Assembly (NCBI GenBank): GCA_028284075.1
Contig: JANQSL010000044.1
Span: forward strand, 1-39,118
Origin: Candidatus Sumerlaeia bacterium
Lineage (GTDB): Bacteria; Sumerlaeota; Sumerlaeia; SLMS01; JAHLLQ01
Reading direction: 5' to 3'
DNA: 39,118 bases
The notes beneath the pieces are model-generated. The model was not told the DNA's origin. It ran no database searches and saw nothing but the letters and a program-made list of their open reading frames with translations. Shown here one piece after another: positions 1-8,383 of the stretch. Position 1 is the stretch's first letter, and each line of letters begins with the position of its first letter. Made by a program: the position numbers and the translations under genes.

Positions 1-1
1 C

Positions 2-934
2 GATGGCGGCGGAACGAAAACTCTGGGCCTGTTGCTGCGCAGCGATGAACGCCAGCTTGCCCGCACAACGGCACCATCCACGAACATTCATGCCGTCCCG
101 CACGACGAGGTGCGCCAGACGCTTCAGGACATGCTCTCTTCGCTGTGTGCGGAGGGTGGCATCAAACTGACGGATCTCGCATGTATCTGTCTGGGCATGG
201 CGGGATGTGACAGTCCCGGGGACAGGGCGACGCTTGATGGTTTTTTGCGGCCCGTTCTCTCCGCCGACACAAAGATTGTTATGGTGAACGACGCCATTGT
301 CGCAATGCGCGCCGTTCTGAAAAAAATGCATGGCCTGCTCCTCATTGCGGGAACAGGCTCCATTTGCTTTGGCTGGAACGAGCAAAACGGTGAATCGGCC
401 CGTTGTGGCGGCTGGGGGCATTTGCTGGCGGACGAAGGGTCCGGGTACCGCATTGGGATGGAGGCTTTGAAGGCGATTCTTCGCGGTGTGGATGGCCGCG
501 GGCCGCAAACGGGTCTGTACGATGCGATCATGTCTCACCTTGGTCTGTCAGAACCTCGCGAGATTCTGCAGATCGTGTATGGTGAACGCGGCACAAAAGC
601 CAACATTGCGAATCTGGCCCGGTTTGTTATGGAGCAGGATGCCGGAGGTGACGAAGCCGCCGGCAGAATTCTTGACGTGGAAGCGGCGGCATTGGTGGAG
701 CTGTTGGGCCCGGTCTATAACCAGCTCTTTACGAAGACCGACGGACATATTCCTCTGGGACTGTGGGGTGGCAATCTTGTCCACGTGGAGCGTTACCGGG
801 CACGGTTTCTTCGACTGCTTGAGGAATCGGGTCTGCCACTGGATCCGATTATTGACCCGGAAGCGGATGCCGTTCTGGGGGCTGCGCGTCATGGTTTGAT
901 CGAAGCGGGTGCCGGTTCATTACTCCAGCAGTAG
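2..934 (+). CDS. BadF/BadG/BcrA-type sugar kinase (N-acetylglucosamine kinase-like), 5' truncated
   Basis: The reading frame is open from the left edge, so the true start lies outside the window. The first visible residues, DGGGTKT, are the phosphate-1 loop of the ASKHA (actin/Hsp70/hexokinase) fold. A second phosphate loop (IAGTGSICFG) and the adenosine-type GGWGHLLADEGSGY segment follow, as in bacterial N-acetylglucosamine kinases of the BadF/BadG family (PF01869). The family phosphorylates amino sugars in the cytoplasm, often for recycling of cell-wall sugars. About 310 residues are visible, so only a few N-terminal residues are missing. The 3' end overlaps the convergent DUF2284 gene by about 15 bases. 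Family is well supported; the exact sugar is not, and a glucosamine or other N-acylhexosamine kinase is equally possible. Confidence 0.85.
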   Translation, partial: DGGGTKTLGLLLRSDERQLARTTAPSTNIHAVPHDEVRQTLQDMLSSLCAEGGIKLTDLACICLGMAGCDSPGDRATLDGFLRPVLSADTKIVMVNDAIVAMRAVLKKMHGLLLIAGTGSICFGWNEQNGESARCGGWGHLLADEGSGYRIGMEALKAILRGVDGRGPQTGLYDAIMSHLGLSEPREILQIVYGERGTKANIANLARFVMEQDAGGDEAAGRILDVEAAALVELLGPVYNQLFTKTDGHIPLGLWGGNLVHVERYRARFLRLLEESGLPLDPIIDPEADAVLGAARHGLIEAGAGSLLQQ

Positions 935-1465
935 AATGGAAAACAGCTGGAAAGGATCATCCGGTTCGCGGGCGAGAAGCCCGTGCCATTGGATCATCTC
1001 GAGAGTTTCCTTCAAATCGATGCCGACGGATTCGAATGTCGGGCGCGCCTTGCCGTTGAATTCGCAGGGGCGGAGCGTGTCGTCTTCGTGCATGTGGAGG
1101 CACGTGCCGATGGCGAGTGCGAAGGCCCGGCGGTAACCCTGGGTCGTTGCATCCCGCTCGATTCTCAGAATTTGTTCCGTGTATTCGCGCCAGAGGTTGT
1201 CAGGGTGACGTTCGCCGAAGGGCTCCTCGCGTCGCATGAAGAGGCCGTAACGGTACTCGTCCAGAATTTCGCGGGTTTCTCCGGATGACGGCGAGTGCGG
1301 CGGGACCAGATCGGACTGGCGCGTATGCGAACATGCGTACTGGCAGCGGAGGCGGACGGCTCGGCCGACGCTGATCTGAGGCATGTGCACAAACTTGACT
1401 TCCGACAGGCCGAACTCGGCCGGCTGATTCATCAGAAGGGCGACGTATCGTTCACGAACGGCCAC
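920..1465 (-). CDS. DUF2284 family predicted metal-binding protein
   Basis: I chose the GTG at 1465 because a GGGAGGAA ribosome binding site lies about 8 bases upstream, inside the end of nusB; the gene then overlaps nusB by 14 bases, giving about 181 residues. The C-terminal half has the DUF2284 pattern: a PC (here RPCEF), then ARPTFESVGIDL, close to the family's ARPSMEAxGID. The N-terminal C-x3-C (CQYAC) followed by VPPHSP matches the cysteine/proline segment that is CPP-like in other members. Compared with typical members, the cysteine cluster before RPC is reduced to one residue (GTCLHMHED). Function is unknown; the family is predicted to bind metal or Fe-S. Translational coupling to nusB is inferred from the overlap. 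Confidence 0.75.
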   Translation of the reverse strand: MAVRERYVALLMNQPAEFGLSEVKFVHMPQISVGRAVRLRCQYACSHTRQSDLVPPHSPSSGETREILDEYRYGLFMRREEPFGERHPDNLWREYTEQILRIERDATTQGYRRAFALAIGTCLHMHEDDTLRPCEFNGKARPTFESVGIDLKETLEMIQWHGLLAREPDDPFQLFSILLLE

Positions 1466-1895
1466 CGGCCCGTTCCTCCCTGGCAGATGGTTTCGCTTTG
1501 CGGATGGCATCCAGGACACCGTTCACAAATCGAGGCGATTCATTGTCGCCGTAAAGCTTTGCGAGTTCAATGTATTCGTTGATGGCAGCTCGCGGGGGCA
1601 CATCCTCGAAGTAGAGCAGCTCCGCGGCTCCAAGGCGAATCAGGGTTCTGTCGGCACCTCCAAGCCGTTCCGCGGTCCATTTCCTGAGCACGGCCGCAAT
1701 GGCCCGGTCAATTTCCGCTTCATACCGGGTCAGGGTGGTCAGAAGGCGCATGGAAAACTCGTCCTGCGGACGAAATTCCGTTTCGCCGGCGGCTCCCAGA
1801 TTGGTGACGACTTCGTCGAGGTCATCCTCGGTGTGGTGACGGGCGAATTCCGCCTGGAGGGCGGCTTCACGGGAACGGCGGCGGGGGGTGCTCAT
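1452..1895 (-). CDS. nusB: Transcription antitermination factor NusB
   Basis: 147 residues, the normal NusB length. It starts with an Arg-rich RRRSREAALQAEF helix, as in NusB proteins that bind boxA RNA, and carries the signature RTLIRLGAAELLYFEDVP followed by RAAINEYIELAKLYG and SPRFVNGVLD near the C terminus. NusB with NusE (S10) binds boxA of rRNA leader transcripts and promotes antitermination in the cytoplasm. Upstream is an 87-base gap to the glycosyltransferase gene and downstream the DUF2284 gene overlaps its stop. In many bacteria nusB sits with ribH; that partner is not here. Ribosome binding site is weak (GGATG-like). Identification is secure. Confidence 0.95.
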   Translation of the reverse strand: MSTPRRRSREAALQAEFARHHTEDDLDEVVTNLGAAGETEFRPQDEFSMRLLTTLTRYEAEIDRAIAAVLRKWTAERLGGADRTLIRLGAAELLYFEDVPPRAAINEYIELAKLYGDNESPRFVNGVLDAIRKAKPSAREERAGGRS

Positions 1896-1982
1896 GCAAT
1901 CATCCGAACGAAAGTGCGCACAAAGCGCGGGAATCGAAATTGAGCACCAGGAGCGTATGGCCGCGCAAGGCGTGATGCGGTA

Positions 1983-3164
1983 TCAGAAGAGCCGAACGCG
2001 TTGTTCGCCGCGGGGCATTTTGCGCCCGCGCCAGATAATCACCCCTTCAAAGAGTCCATGATAGGCGGACTTCAGAAAGATGACCATGTTGATAAAGGCT
2101 CCGGCGGGGTAGAACAGCACCGTGTGGAGAGGCTTGAAGTCGAGGAACTCTCTCGTGCGGACCGCGAGGGAAAGGCCCAGCGCGAGTGTGTACAGGAGGG
2201 TGGCGAGGGAGGCCAGCCCCGCACCCGCCAGGGCGGCGGCGGGAGTCAGGAACGCGGGCAGCAGGTAAGCAAAGGAGTAAAGGGCGCAGATGAGAACCAC
2301 GTTGAACAGGTTTCCTCCCATTGCCGTGAGCGAGTTTTTTTCAAAGCCCCGGACAATGGAGTTCAGGCTGTCATACATGCGGAGATGGATGGCGTGGGGA
2401 TCGCGTACAAAACATGCACGGCCGCCAGCCTCCTTTGTCATCATGCCCATGGCGATATCGTCGATGACTTCGCCTTTGATGGCTTCATGACCACCCCATC
2501 GTTCGTACATTTCGCGAGTGATGAGAATAAATGCTCCAACGCTTGCGACGGAGCGGCTTGCCGGATCGTTGATGCGATGAGTTTCCAGCTGACTGAGTCC
2601 CGAGTGTACCATGAGAGGCAGAGCAACATTTTCCCAGAATCCAACACAGTCGAGTCGTGGAAAGAAGGAGAAAAGATCGGCGTTGTCCCGCCGCATGTGG
2701 GAGACCGCGCGTTTGAGAGTTCCCGGTTCGTGAATCACATCGGCGTCCGTAAACAAATAAAGTCCGGTTCCTTCCGGCGCTTTCGGAACGGATCGGTGGA
2801 GTGCATGGCACTTTCCCATCCAGCCATCCGGTAAATTCGGTACGTCGAACACCGTCAGCCTTTCATCGCCTGTTTCTCTTTGGAGATCTCGAAGGATTTC
2901 ACCTGTTCGATCAGTGGAATGATCATTGGCAACAATGACATGCAGGTCCGGATAGTCCTGAGCAAGGAGCGACCTCAATGACGCCTCGATACCCGCCTCC
3001 TCATTGCGCGCGGGAACGAAAACGCCAAGACGGGGATAGCTTGTGCCGGGAACTTCCGCCTCCAGACGTGGCATGCCTCGAACATGACGCCGGTATTTCC
3101 AGCCGATTAAACCGAACCAGAAAAATGCATGAACGATCAGGAGGGCGTAAACGATCGTATCCAT
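1983..3164 (-). CDS. Membrane glycosyltransferase, family 2 (HpnB-like)
   Basis: Taking ATG 3164 gives 393 residues that begin with a transmembrane helix (IVYALLIVHAFFWFGLIGW). A GT2 catalytic domain follows: VFVPARNEE, then NDHSTDRT, GKCHALH, the DxD-type FTDADV and the late acidic motif GEVIDDIAMG. Three to four C-terminal hydrophobic segments follow. This architecture and GWMGKCHA resemble hopanoid-associated HpnB and related carotenoid/lipid glycosyltransferases (established family knowledge). The protein probably sits in the cytoplasmic membrane and transfers a sugar to a lipid; acceptor and donor cannot be read from sequence. ATGs at 3215 and 3290 would extend it into the divergent Rid-family gene and have no good ribosome binding site. 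No hopanoid genes are adjacent. Confidence 0.8.
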   Translation of the reverse strand: MDTIVYALLIVHAFFWFGLIGWKYRRHVRGMPRLEAEVPGTSYPRLGVFVPARNEEAGIEASLRSLLAQDYPDLHVIVANDHSTDRTGEILRDLQRETGDERLTVFDVPNLPDGWMGKCHALHRSVPKAPEGTGLYLFTDADVIHEPGTLKRAVSHMRRDNADLFSFFPRLDCVGFWENVALPLMVHSGLSQLETHRINDPASRSVASVGAFILITREMYERWGGHEAIKGEVIDDIAMGMMTKEAGGRACFVRDPHAIHLRMYDSLNSIVRGFEKNSLTAMGGNLFNVVLICALYSFAYLLPAFLTPAAALAGAGLASLATLLYTLALGLSLAVRTREFLDFKPLHTVLFYPAGAFINMVIFLKSAYHGLFEGVIIWRGRKMPRGEQRVRLF

Positions 3165-3236
3165 GTGCCAAAGGGTGCTTGCCCACGGATACGGGGTAAA
3201 TGAGTAAGAGTGCATCCCCGTTTGGAGGCGCCAGCG

Positions 3237-3656
3237 ATGACCGAAAAAGTTGATGTTTGGGCCGAAGGCGTTGCAAAGCCTTTTGGCCATTTTTCACAGG
3301 CCATCAAGATGGGGGATATGATCTACCTGTCAGGCCAGCTTCCTCTCGACCCTGCCACCGGCAAGCCTGTCGGCGGCGAGTTTCCTGTTCAGGCGAAACA
3401 GGTTCTCGACAACCTGACTGCAATCCTCGCAGCCTGCGGCGGAAACCTCGGAAACGTTATGAAAGCAACGCTCTACCTTGTCGATCTGAGGGACTATCCC
3501 GAGTGGGACAAGCTGGCCAAAGAGTACTTTTACTTTCTTCCGCCAGCGCTTACAACAGTCACGGTTCCGAGTCTTCCAGGTGGTTGCAGACTGTGCCTGG
3601 ACGGCATTGCCGAACTCAAACCGTCGGAAGCACCGGCAGGGACCTCGATGCTTTAG
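3237..3656 (+). CDS. Rid family protein (YjgF/YER057c/UK114) lacking the canonical Arg
   Basis: The start ATG 3237 has a GGAGG ribosome binding site 8-9 bases upstream and gives 139 residues, the usual size of this trimeric family. The core IYLSGQLPLDPATGKPV, QAKQVLDNLTAIL and ATLYLVDLRDYPEW segments are typical. RidA itself hydrolyses reactive 2-imino acids and uses an Arg in a PAR(S/T) motif. Here that segment reads PPALTTVTV, so Leu replaces the Arg, and the IEIEAIA segment is LCLDGIAEL. It is therefore probably not a RidA-type imine deaminase but one of the uncharacterised Rid subgroups. The permease gene follows 26 bases downstream and is likely cotranscribed, which hints at amino-acid metabolism. 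Confidence 0.85.
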   Translation: MTEKVDVWAEGVAKPFGHFSQAIKMGDMIYLSGQLPLDPATGKPVGGEFPVQAKQVLDNLTAILAACGGNLGNVMKATLYLVDLRDYPEWDKLAKEYFYFLPPALTTVTVPSLPGGCRLCLDGIAELKPSEAPAGTSML

Positions 3657-3682
3657 AAGAGTGTTTTCCTGACGCTGCGCTC

Positions 3683-4984
3683 ATGAAAAAAACACCGCTG
3701 TCTCACAGGCGTTTGAAGCGTGAACTCGGAGTCGGCGGTGCAACTCTGCTGGGTCTCGGCTCGATTGTTGGGACCGGTGCTTTTGTGAGCATCGGTCTGG
3801 CGGCGGGAGTTGCCGGTGGAGGAATTCTGCCAGCCATCCTGCTGGCGGGATGCGTTGCGGGTTGTAATGCACTCAGCAGTGCTCAGCTCGCCGCTGCTCA
3901 TCCTGTCGCAGGGGGAACGTACGAGTATGGATACCGCTACCTCAATCCCACCCTTGGCTTTGCTGCGGGCTGGACGTTTTTATGTGCAAAGAGTGCATCC
4001 GCCGCAACAGCGGCTCTGGGTATCGCAGCGTATTTGTCAGGTGTTTTGCCTCTCGTCGGGTTTGCTTCAAAAGCGCTGGCTTTTCTGATCGTCCTGGCGG
4101 TCACTCTGCTCGTTTTGTCGGGCCTTCGAAGGACAAACGTTGTTAATACGGTGATTGTGGGATTCGTCCTTCTTGTGCTGTTGCTGTTTTCGTTGTTTTC
4201 GGCGTCAACACCGTCGTTCCGAACATCCTTGCCGGTTGAAGGAATGTCTGTTCGCGGGGTTCTGGAGGCCACGGCACTCATGTTTGTGGCTTACACCGGT
4301 TATGGGAGGATTGCCACGCTGGGCGAGGAGGTTCAGCAGCCCCGACGGGTGATTCCCCGAGCCATCGTCGCGACGTTAATTGTTTCGGGGGGTCTTTACT
4401 TCATTGTGGCGTTTGCGGCTCTCGGGCTGGGGGGAGGTGAGATGCTCTCGGTTTCCGATGCCCCTCTTGAACATCTGGCGGGTGTGTTTCTTTCCTCCGG
4501 GCTGCGGTGCGCTGTTACTGTGGCGGCCTGCGTTGCGATGCTGGGCGTTCTGGTTAACCTTGTTCTTGGTTTGTCAAGAGTATGGCTCGCCATGGGGCGC
4601 CGCGGGGATATGCCGCCGGGTCTGGCATTGCTTCGCGGAAGTGAGCGACGTCCGGACCGGGCAATCCGGTGTGCGGGTATTATCGTGGGGCTTCTTGCAG
4701 TCGTCGGCAGTGTTCGGATTGCATGGTCACTGAGCGCATTCACCGTGCTGATTTATTACTCCCTCACCAATTTCGCGGCTTTGCGCCTTGAGAGCAGGGA
4801 TGTGCTGTATCCTCGATGGGTTGCCTGGACGGGCTTGATTGCCTGTGTCAGCCTTGCGTTTCAGATCGAACGCGATGCCCTGCTGATCGGAGTCATGATG
4901 CTGGGTGCGGGGGTTGTGTGGCACGCTGTAGCGCAGCGAATCAGCTCACGTCGCGGCCCAACGCCACTTCCGTGCAGTTTGTGA
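3683..4984 (+). CDS. APC-superfamily amino-acid permease
   Basis: From ATG 3683 the protein is 433 residues with about 12 hydrophobic segments. The N terminus has LGLGSIVGTGAFVSIG, the glycine-rich TM1 motif of the amino acid-polyamine-organocation superfamily, followed by HPVAGGTYEYGYRYLNP and, later, TGYGRIATLGEEVQQPRRVIPRAI, a classic APC loop motif. It should import or exchange an amino acid or amine across the inner membrane; the substrate is not readable. The ribosome binding site is weak, so the exact start is less sure, although homology begins directly after this ATG. It follows the Rid-family gene by 26 bases (same transcript likely) and its 3' end overlaps the convergent argA-like gene by 44 bases. 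Confidence 0.88.
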   Translation: MKKTPLSHRRLKRELGVGGATLLGLGSIVGTGAFVSIGLAAGVAGGGILPAILLAGCVAGCNALSSAQLAAAHPVAGGTYEYGYRYLNPTLGFAAGWTFLCAKSASAATAALGIAAYLSGVLPLVGFASKALAFLIVLAVTLLVLSGLRRTNVVNTVIVGFVLLVLLLFSLFSASTPSFRTSLPVEGMSVRGVLEATALMFVAYTGYGRIATLGEEVQQPRRVIPRAIVATLIVSGGLYFIVAFAALGLGGGEMLSVSDAPLEHLAGVFLSSGLRCAVTVAACVAMLGVLVNLVLGLSRVWLAMGRRGDMPPGLALLRGSERRPDRAIRCAGIIVGLLAVVGSVRIAWSLSAFTVLIYYSLTNFAALRLESRDVLYPRWVAWTGLIACVSLAFQIERDALLIGVMMLGAGVVWHAVAQRISSRRGPTPLPCSL

Positions 4985-5414
4985 AGATAGGGCAGTTCAC
5001 GCAGTCACGCCAGACCTTGTGAGGCAGCTCTGCCTTGTCGATGGGGCCGAATCCCAGCCTGGCAAACCATGCGGGCTTGTCCGTAAGAACGAAGACGCGC
5101 TCGATACCGAGATCACGGGCGATATCGACCTGCTTTTCGATCAGCATTTGTCCGATTCGCCGGCCCTGGTGGTCCGGCGAGACAACGACGGTTCGGACCT
5201 CCGCGAGGTCGGCCCAGTCGATATGCAGCGCTGCCGCGCCCACGACCTTGTCATTCTCAACGGCAACAACGAACTCGCGGAGGTTTTCGTAGATCTGGCC
5301 CAGGCTTTTGAGGAGGACCGGCGTTCGTTCGGACCAGTAAACCACGAGGCGATGGATATCGCGGGCGTGAGCAACGCGGGCGGGAATGACGGTGATGTTT
5401 GGAGTTTCAATCAT
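4941..5414 (-). CDS. argA: Short-form amino-acid N-acetyltransferase (ArgA-like GNAT)
   Basis: ATG 5414 gives 157 residues, a single GNAT domain. Visible are EVRTVVVSPDHQGRRIGQML, the acetyl-CoA pyrophosphate loop (Q/R-x-x-G-x-G/I type), and the C-terminal KVWRDCVNCPIFTNC segment. That cysteine-containing tail is characteristic of short ArgA-type N-acetylglutamate synthases, which lack the amino-acid-kinase domain of E. coli ArgA and start arginine biosynthesis by acetylating glutamate (established knowledge). The gene lies 70 bases downstream of the flippase gene, in the same direction as lysA. No other arginine genes are in the window, so the assignment rests on sequence alone. A general GNAT with other substrate remains possible. 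Confidence 0.8.
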   Translation of the reverse strand: MIETPNITVIPARVAHARDIHRLVVYWSERTPVLLKSLGQIYENLREFVVAVENDKVVGAAALHIDWADLAEVRTVVVSPDHQGRRIGQMLIEKQVDIARDLGIERVFVLTDKPAWFARLGFGPIDKAELPHKVWRDCVNCPIFTNCTEVALGRDVS

Positions 5415-5484
5415 TGGCGATGGACCATTCTCCGGAACCGGACCGCAGGAGTCGGTGCAACATACCCTTCCCGTCAAGGCGGAA

Positions 5485-6996
5485 TCAGGGGCGGCGGGAA
5501 AGACGGTTGCGGGCGGCACGGAGGAAAAAGCTCAAACCTCCGATGCGGCTCTCGAGAAGAAGGAACAATGGCAGGCAGGCAAGGGTGTGGGCGGCTCCAC
5601 CCGCTACGGCGAAAATGAAGGAGTGGGGAGCGAGACCGGAGCGAGTGAGGCCGTACTGGAGGAGGGGCAGCTCGATGGCGGCATAGAGCATGGGCAGAAA
5701 CCAGAGGCCGGTTCGTGCAAGAGACGGTTGACTGTTGAGGCCGACCAGGCGCTGGGCAGCATACAGCAAACCTCCGGACATCAGCATCCAGCCACCTCCG
5801 TGGATTGCGAGAACCATGATCAGTCCGCCTCCAAGGGAGGCCGCGGTGCCGCTCAGCAGACCGCAAACGAGCGCGGTACAGAGGATGAAGAGGCCAATGG
5901 TGCGGACACGGCACGCAACGATGATGATCACAAAGGCGGTTTGCATGACAAGAATGGGAAAGCATGCGACGGCAAAGAGCTTAACCACGGGAATTGCGGG
6001 GAGATAATCGGGCAGAAGAAGCTCGATGAGCATTGGGACGCCGAACCATGCGGCACCCATGAGAAACGGGCTTGTCAATGCGATGGAGGTGACGGACTTG
6101 GCGAAGACCCCTTCACAAAGTGACAGGTTGTTCGTTTGGCCGACCTTGTCAAAGACATCGGTGTTCACAACCTGGCGGAGAGAGAACGGCACGAGCATCA
6201 TAACCGGCAGTGCAAAGAGTGCGAGTTGATAAAGTCCCATGGCTTCCGCGCCCAGAACACTGACGATGACAATACGGTCCGCACTGAGGAGCAGCCGCTC
6301 GGTCAGGTCCATTGCACTGATGGGGAATCCGGTTCGCACGAGACGGCGCAGACGCGGAACGGAAATCGTTGCCGCGAGTTTCATCGTGGAGTAACGTATC
6401 TGATACCACCCGCCCCAGGCCAAAGAGAGAACAAAGACCGATAAAAAACCGGCGAGTCCGAAAAACCATGCCGCGGCCACTCCGGCGGTGACCTTGATGG
6501 CTGCCATCACAAGGATGACAATACCGCGCCGTCCGAACTGCTTCTCAACGGAGAGGAAAGTCTCGCCATGAGTAAAAAACGGATGAGCAAAGAGAATCGC
6601 GACAAGTGCCAGGACTCCCGTCCGTTCGTTTCTCGTGTCAAAGAAGGGGAAAGCGGCCGCGACCGCAATGCCGGCGAGGCCAAGCACAAGAACGCTGAAC
6701 CAGAGACTTGAGTTCCCGCGCATTCCATATTCCGCGAGTTGTCGTCTTGAAACAAGTGCCGGGCATGAACGGTTCACACCGCTCATGGATCCGACGTTCA
6801 GGAAGCCGGCGAATTCCTGCACCAGCTGAACCGTTTTGGAGATGCCATAGAGGGTCGGGCCAAGAATGCCGGCCAGAACCACACCACCAACGACGTTCAG
6901 AATATGAGACAGGGCGCTCGCAGCGGAGAGTTTTCCCGTATCCGCCAGAATGGGGCGCTCGGACCGCGGGACGTCATTGGCGGATACGTTACTCAA
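5485..6996 (-). CDS. Oligosaccharide flippase (Wzx/MOP superfamily)
   Basis: About 503 residues with 12-14 hydrophobic segments and scattered basic loops, the architecture of polysaccharide or lipid-linked oligosaccharide flippases of the MOP exporter superfamily. The N-terminal helix ASALSHILNVVGGVVLAGILGP with LYG directly after it is typical, and RTGFPISAMDLTERLLLSADRIVI resembles the middle conserved helix pair. It would move an undecaprenyl-linked saccharide across the inner membrane; no glycan cluster is adjacent. I prefer the TTG start at 6996, which overlaps the lysA stop by 8 bases; a GTG at 7068 would overlap lysA by 80 bases. Neither has a strong ribosome binding site, so coupling to lysA translation is possible. 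Confidence 0.8.
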   Translation of the reverse strand: MSNVSANDVPRSERPILADTGKLSAASALSHILNVVGGVVLAGILGPTLYGISKTVQLVQEFAGFLNVGSMSGVNRSCPALVSRRQLAEYGMRGNSSLWFSVLVLGLAGIAVAAAFPFFDTRNERTGVLALVAILFAHPFFTHGETFLSVEKQFGRRGIVILVMAAIKVTAGVAAAWFFGLAGFLSVFVLSLAWGGWYQIRYSTMKLAATISVPRLRRLVRTGFPISAMDLTERLLLSADRIVIVSVLGAEAMGLYQLALFALPVMMLVPFSLRQVVNTDVFDKVGQTNNLSLCEGVFAKSVTSIALTSPFLMGAAWFGVPMLIELLLPDYLPAIPVVKLFAVACFPILVMQTAFVIIIVACRVRTIGLFILCTALVCGLLSGTAASLGGGLIMVLAIHGGGWMLMSGGLLYAAQRLVGLNSQPSLARTGLWFLPMLYAAIELPLLQYGLTRSGLAPHSFIFAVAGGAAHTLACLPLFLLLESRIGGLSFFLRAARNRLSRRP

Positions 6997-8266
6997 GATG
7001 GGCTGGAACGACCTCGTGCCGATAGAGATCGCGCTTTGTTTCGCGCCTGCGAACAAGGTGAGCTTCACCGTCGTCCACCAGCACTTCGGCGGGGCGGGGC
7101 CTTGAGTTGTAGTTGCTGGACATCACACTGCAGTAGGCGCCTGCATCCAGCACGGCGAGCAGATCACCGCTTTCCGGAATCGTCAGTTCGCGTTGCAGCG
7201 CGAGGAAATCGCCCGACTCACAGACGGGGCCGACAACATCGACGTTAACGCGTTTCGACCTCGGCGACGATTTCTTAACGGAGCGAATCTCATGATAAGC
7301 ATCGTAGAGTGCCGGGCGAATCATTTCCGTCATCGCACCGTCCACGATAACGAAAGGGTGAGACTTGCCGTACTTGACGTACTCGACCCTGGTTAAAAAG
7401 ACACCCGCCGGACCGATGATGGAACGGCCGGGCTCCAGTATCAGCTCCAGTCCATGCTTTTTTGCCAGAGCACACACGATTTTTGCGACATGCCTGAGGT
7501 CCAGGGCCTTCTCTTCCTCGTGATATGCAATTCCAAAACCACCTCCGAAATTCAATGTCCGCAGGGGATGGCCCGCTGCGACCAGCTCGCCGATGAACTT
7601 GTCCACGACGCCAACGGCCTCTTCATGAGGCTGGTCGCTGAGAATCTGAGAACCGATGTGAGCATGGAGTCCCTCAAGGCGAAGGCCCGGCATTTTGCTG
7701 ATGGAGGAAATCAGCTTTCGTGCCGCGTCCAGGGACATGCCGAACTTGTTTTCTTTTTTGCCGGTGGTGATATGCCGATGCGTGCGGGCGTCGACCTCGG
7801 GATTGATGCGAATAGCCACTGGAGCGATTTTTCTGATCGATGCCGCAACATCGTTCAGACGCGCCGCCTCGGCGGGAGATTCAACGTTGAATTCCCTGAC
7901 GCCGGCCTTCAGGGCCCGGCGCATCTCGTCAGCCGTTTTGCCAACACCGGCAAAAATCATCCTGTCCGCGGAGACACCAGTCATTAAGACGCGGTCCATC
8001 TCGTTTGCGGACACGATATCGAATCCGGAACCCTCGTCACGGAGAATACGAACGATGGCACCGTTGCTGTTGGCCTTCACGCTGTACGCGACCAGTGGTT
8101 TCGCTGAAGCGAAAGCCCGTGAAATACGGCGGTAGTTATCACGAATGGCGGACGCGGAATACACGAAAAGCGGTGTGCCGAATTCCTCCGCCAGTTCGGC
8201 GAAGGGCACACCGTCACATGTCAGTTGATTACGGTCGTATCGAAGAAACTTTTTCTGGTTGGTCAT
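6989..8266 (-). CDS. lysA: Diaminopimelate decarboxylase LysA
   Basis: 425 residues from ATG 8266, chosen because GAGG lies 6 bases upstream (an in-frame ATG at 8278 has no such site). This PLP enzyme decarboxylates meso-diaminopimelate to L-lysine in the cytoplasm. The PLP lysine is in AYSVKAN (Lys64). HIGSQI, the phosphate-binding NFGGGFGIAY, EPGRSIIGPAG, the substrate-binding GPVCESGDFLA and the C-terminal DAGAYCSVMSSNYNSRPRP are all present. Length is normal for the family. It heads a leftward run with the flippase and argA-like genes. I looked for a lysine-riboswitch-like leader in the 117-base gap upstream and saw none; the gap is too short for one. Confidence 0.97.
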   Translation of the reverse strand: MTNQKKFLRYDRNQLTCDGVPFAELAEEFGTPLFVYSASAIRDNYRRISRAFASAKPLVAYSVKANSNGAIVRILRDEGSGFDIVSANEMDRVLMTGVSADRMIFAGVGKTADEMRRALKAGVREFNVESPAEAARLNDVAASIRKIAPVAIRINPEVDARTHRHITTGKKENKFGMSLDAARKLISSISKMPGLRLEGLHAHIGSQILSDQPHEEAVGVVDKFIGELVAAGHPLRTLNFGGGFGIAYHEEEKALDLRHVAKIVCALAKKHGLELILEPGRSIIGPAGVFLTRVEYVKYGKSHPFVIVDGAMTEMIRPALYDAYHEIRSVKKSSPRSKRVNVDVVGPVCESGDFLALQRELTIPESGDLLAVLDAGAYCSVMSSNYNSRPRPAEVLVDDGEAHLVRRRETKRDLYRHEVVPAHLE

Positions 8267-8383
8267 GGGGAGCCTCATGGGATTCGGGCGCCCGGGGCGG
8301 GCGGGGGCGAGTCAAGAAACCCGTCGGTAACGTGTCAACCGGGCTCATGCCGTACTTGACGCCTTTCGGGAGAACCGGCGCCA

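Noticed and set aside
2001-2834. Long plus-strand open frame opposite the glycosyltransferase
   Set aside because: The minus-strand frame has GT2 motifs; the plus-strand one has none.
8267-8383. Lysine riboswitch before lysA
   Set aside because: The gap of 117 bases is too short for the lysine aptamer plus expression platform, and no conserved element was seen.
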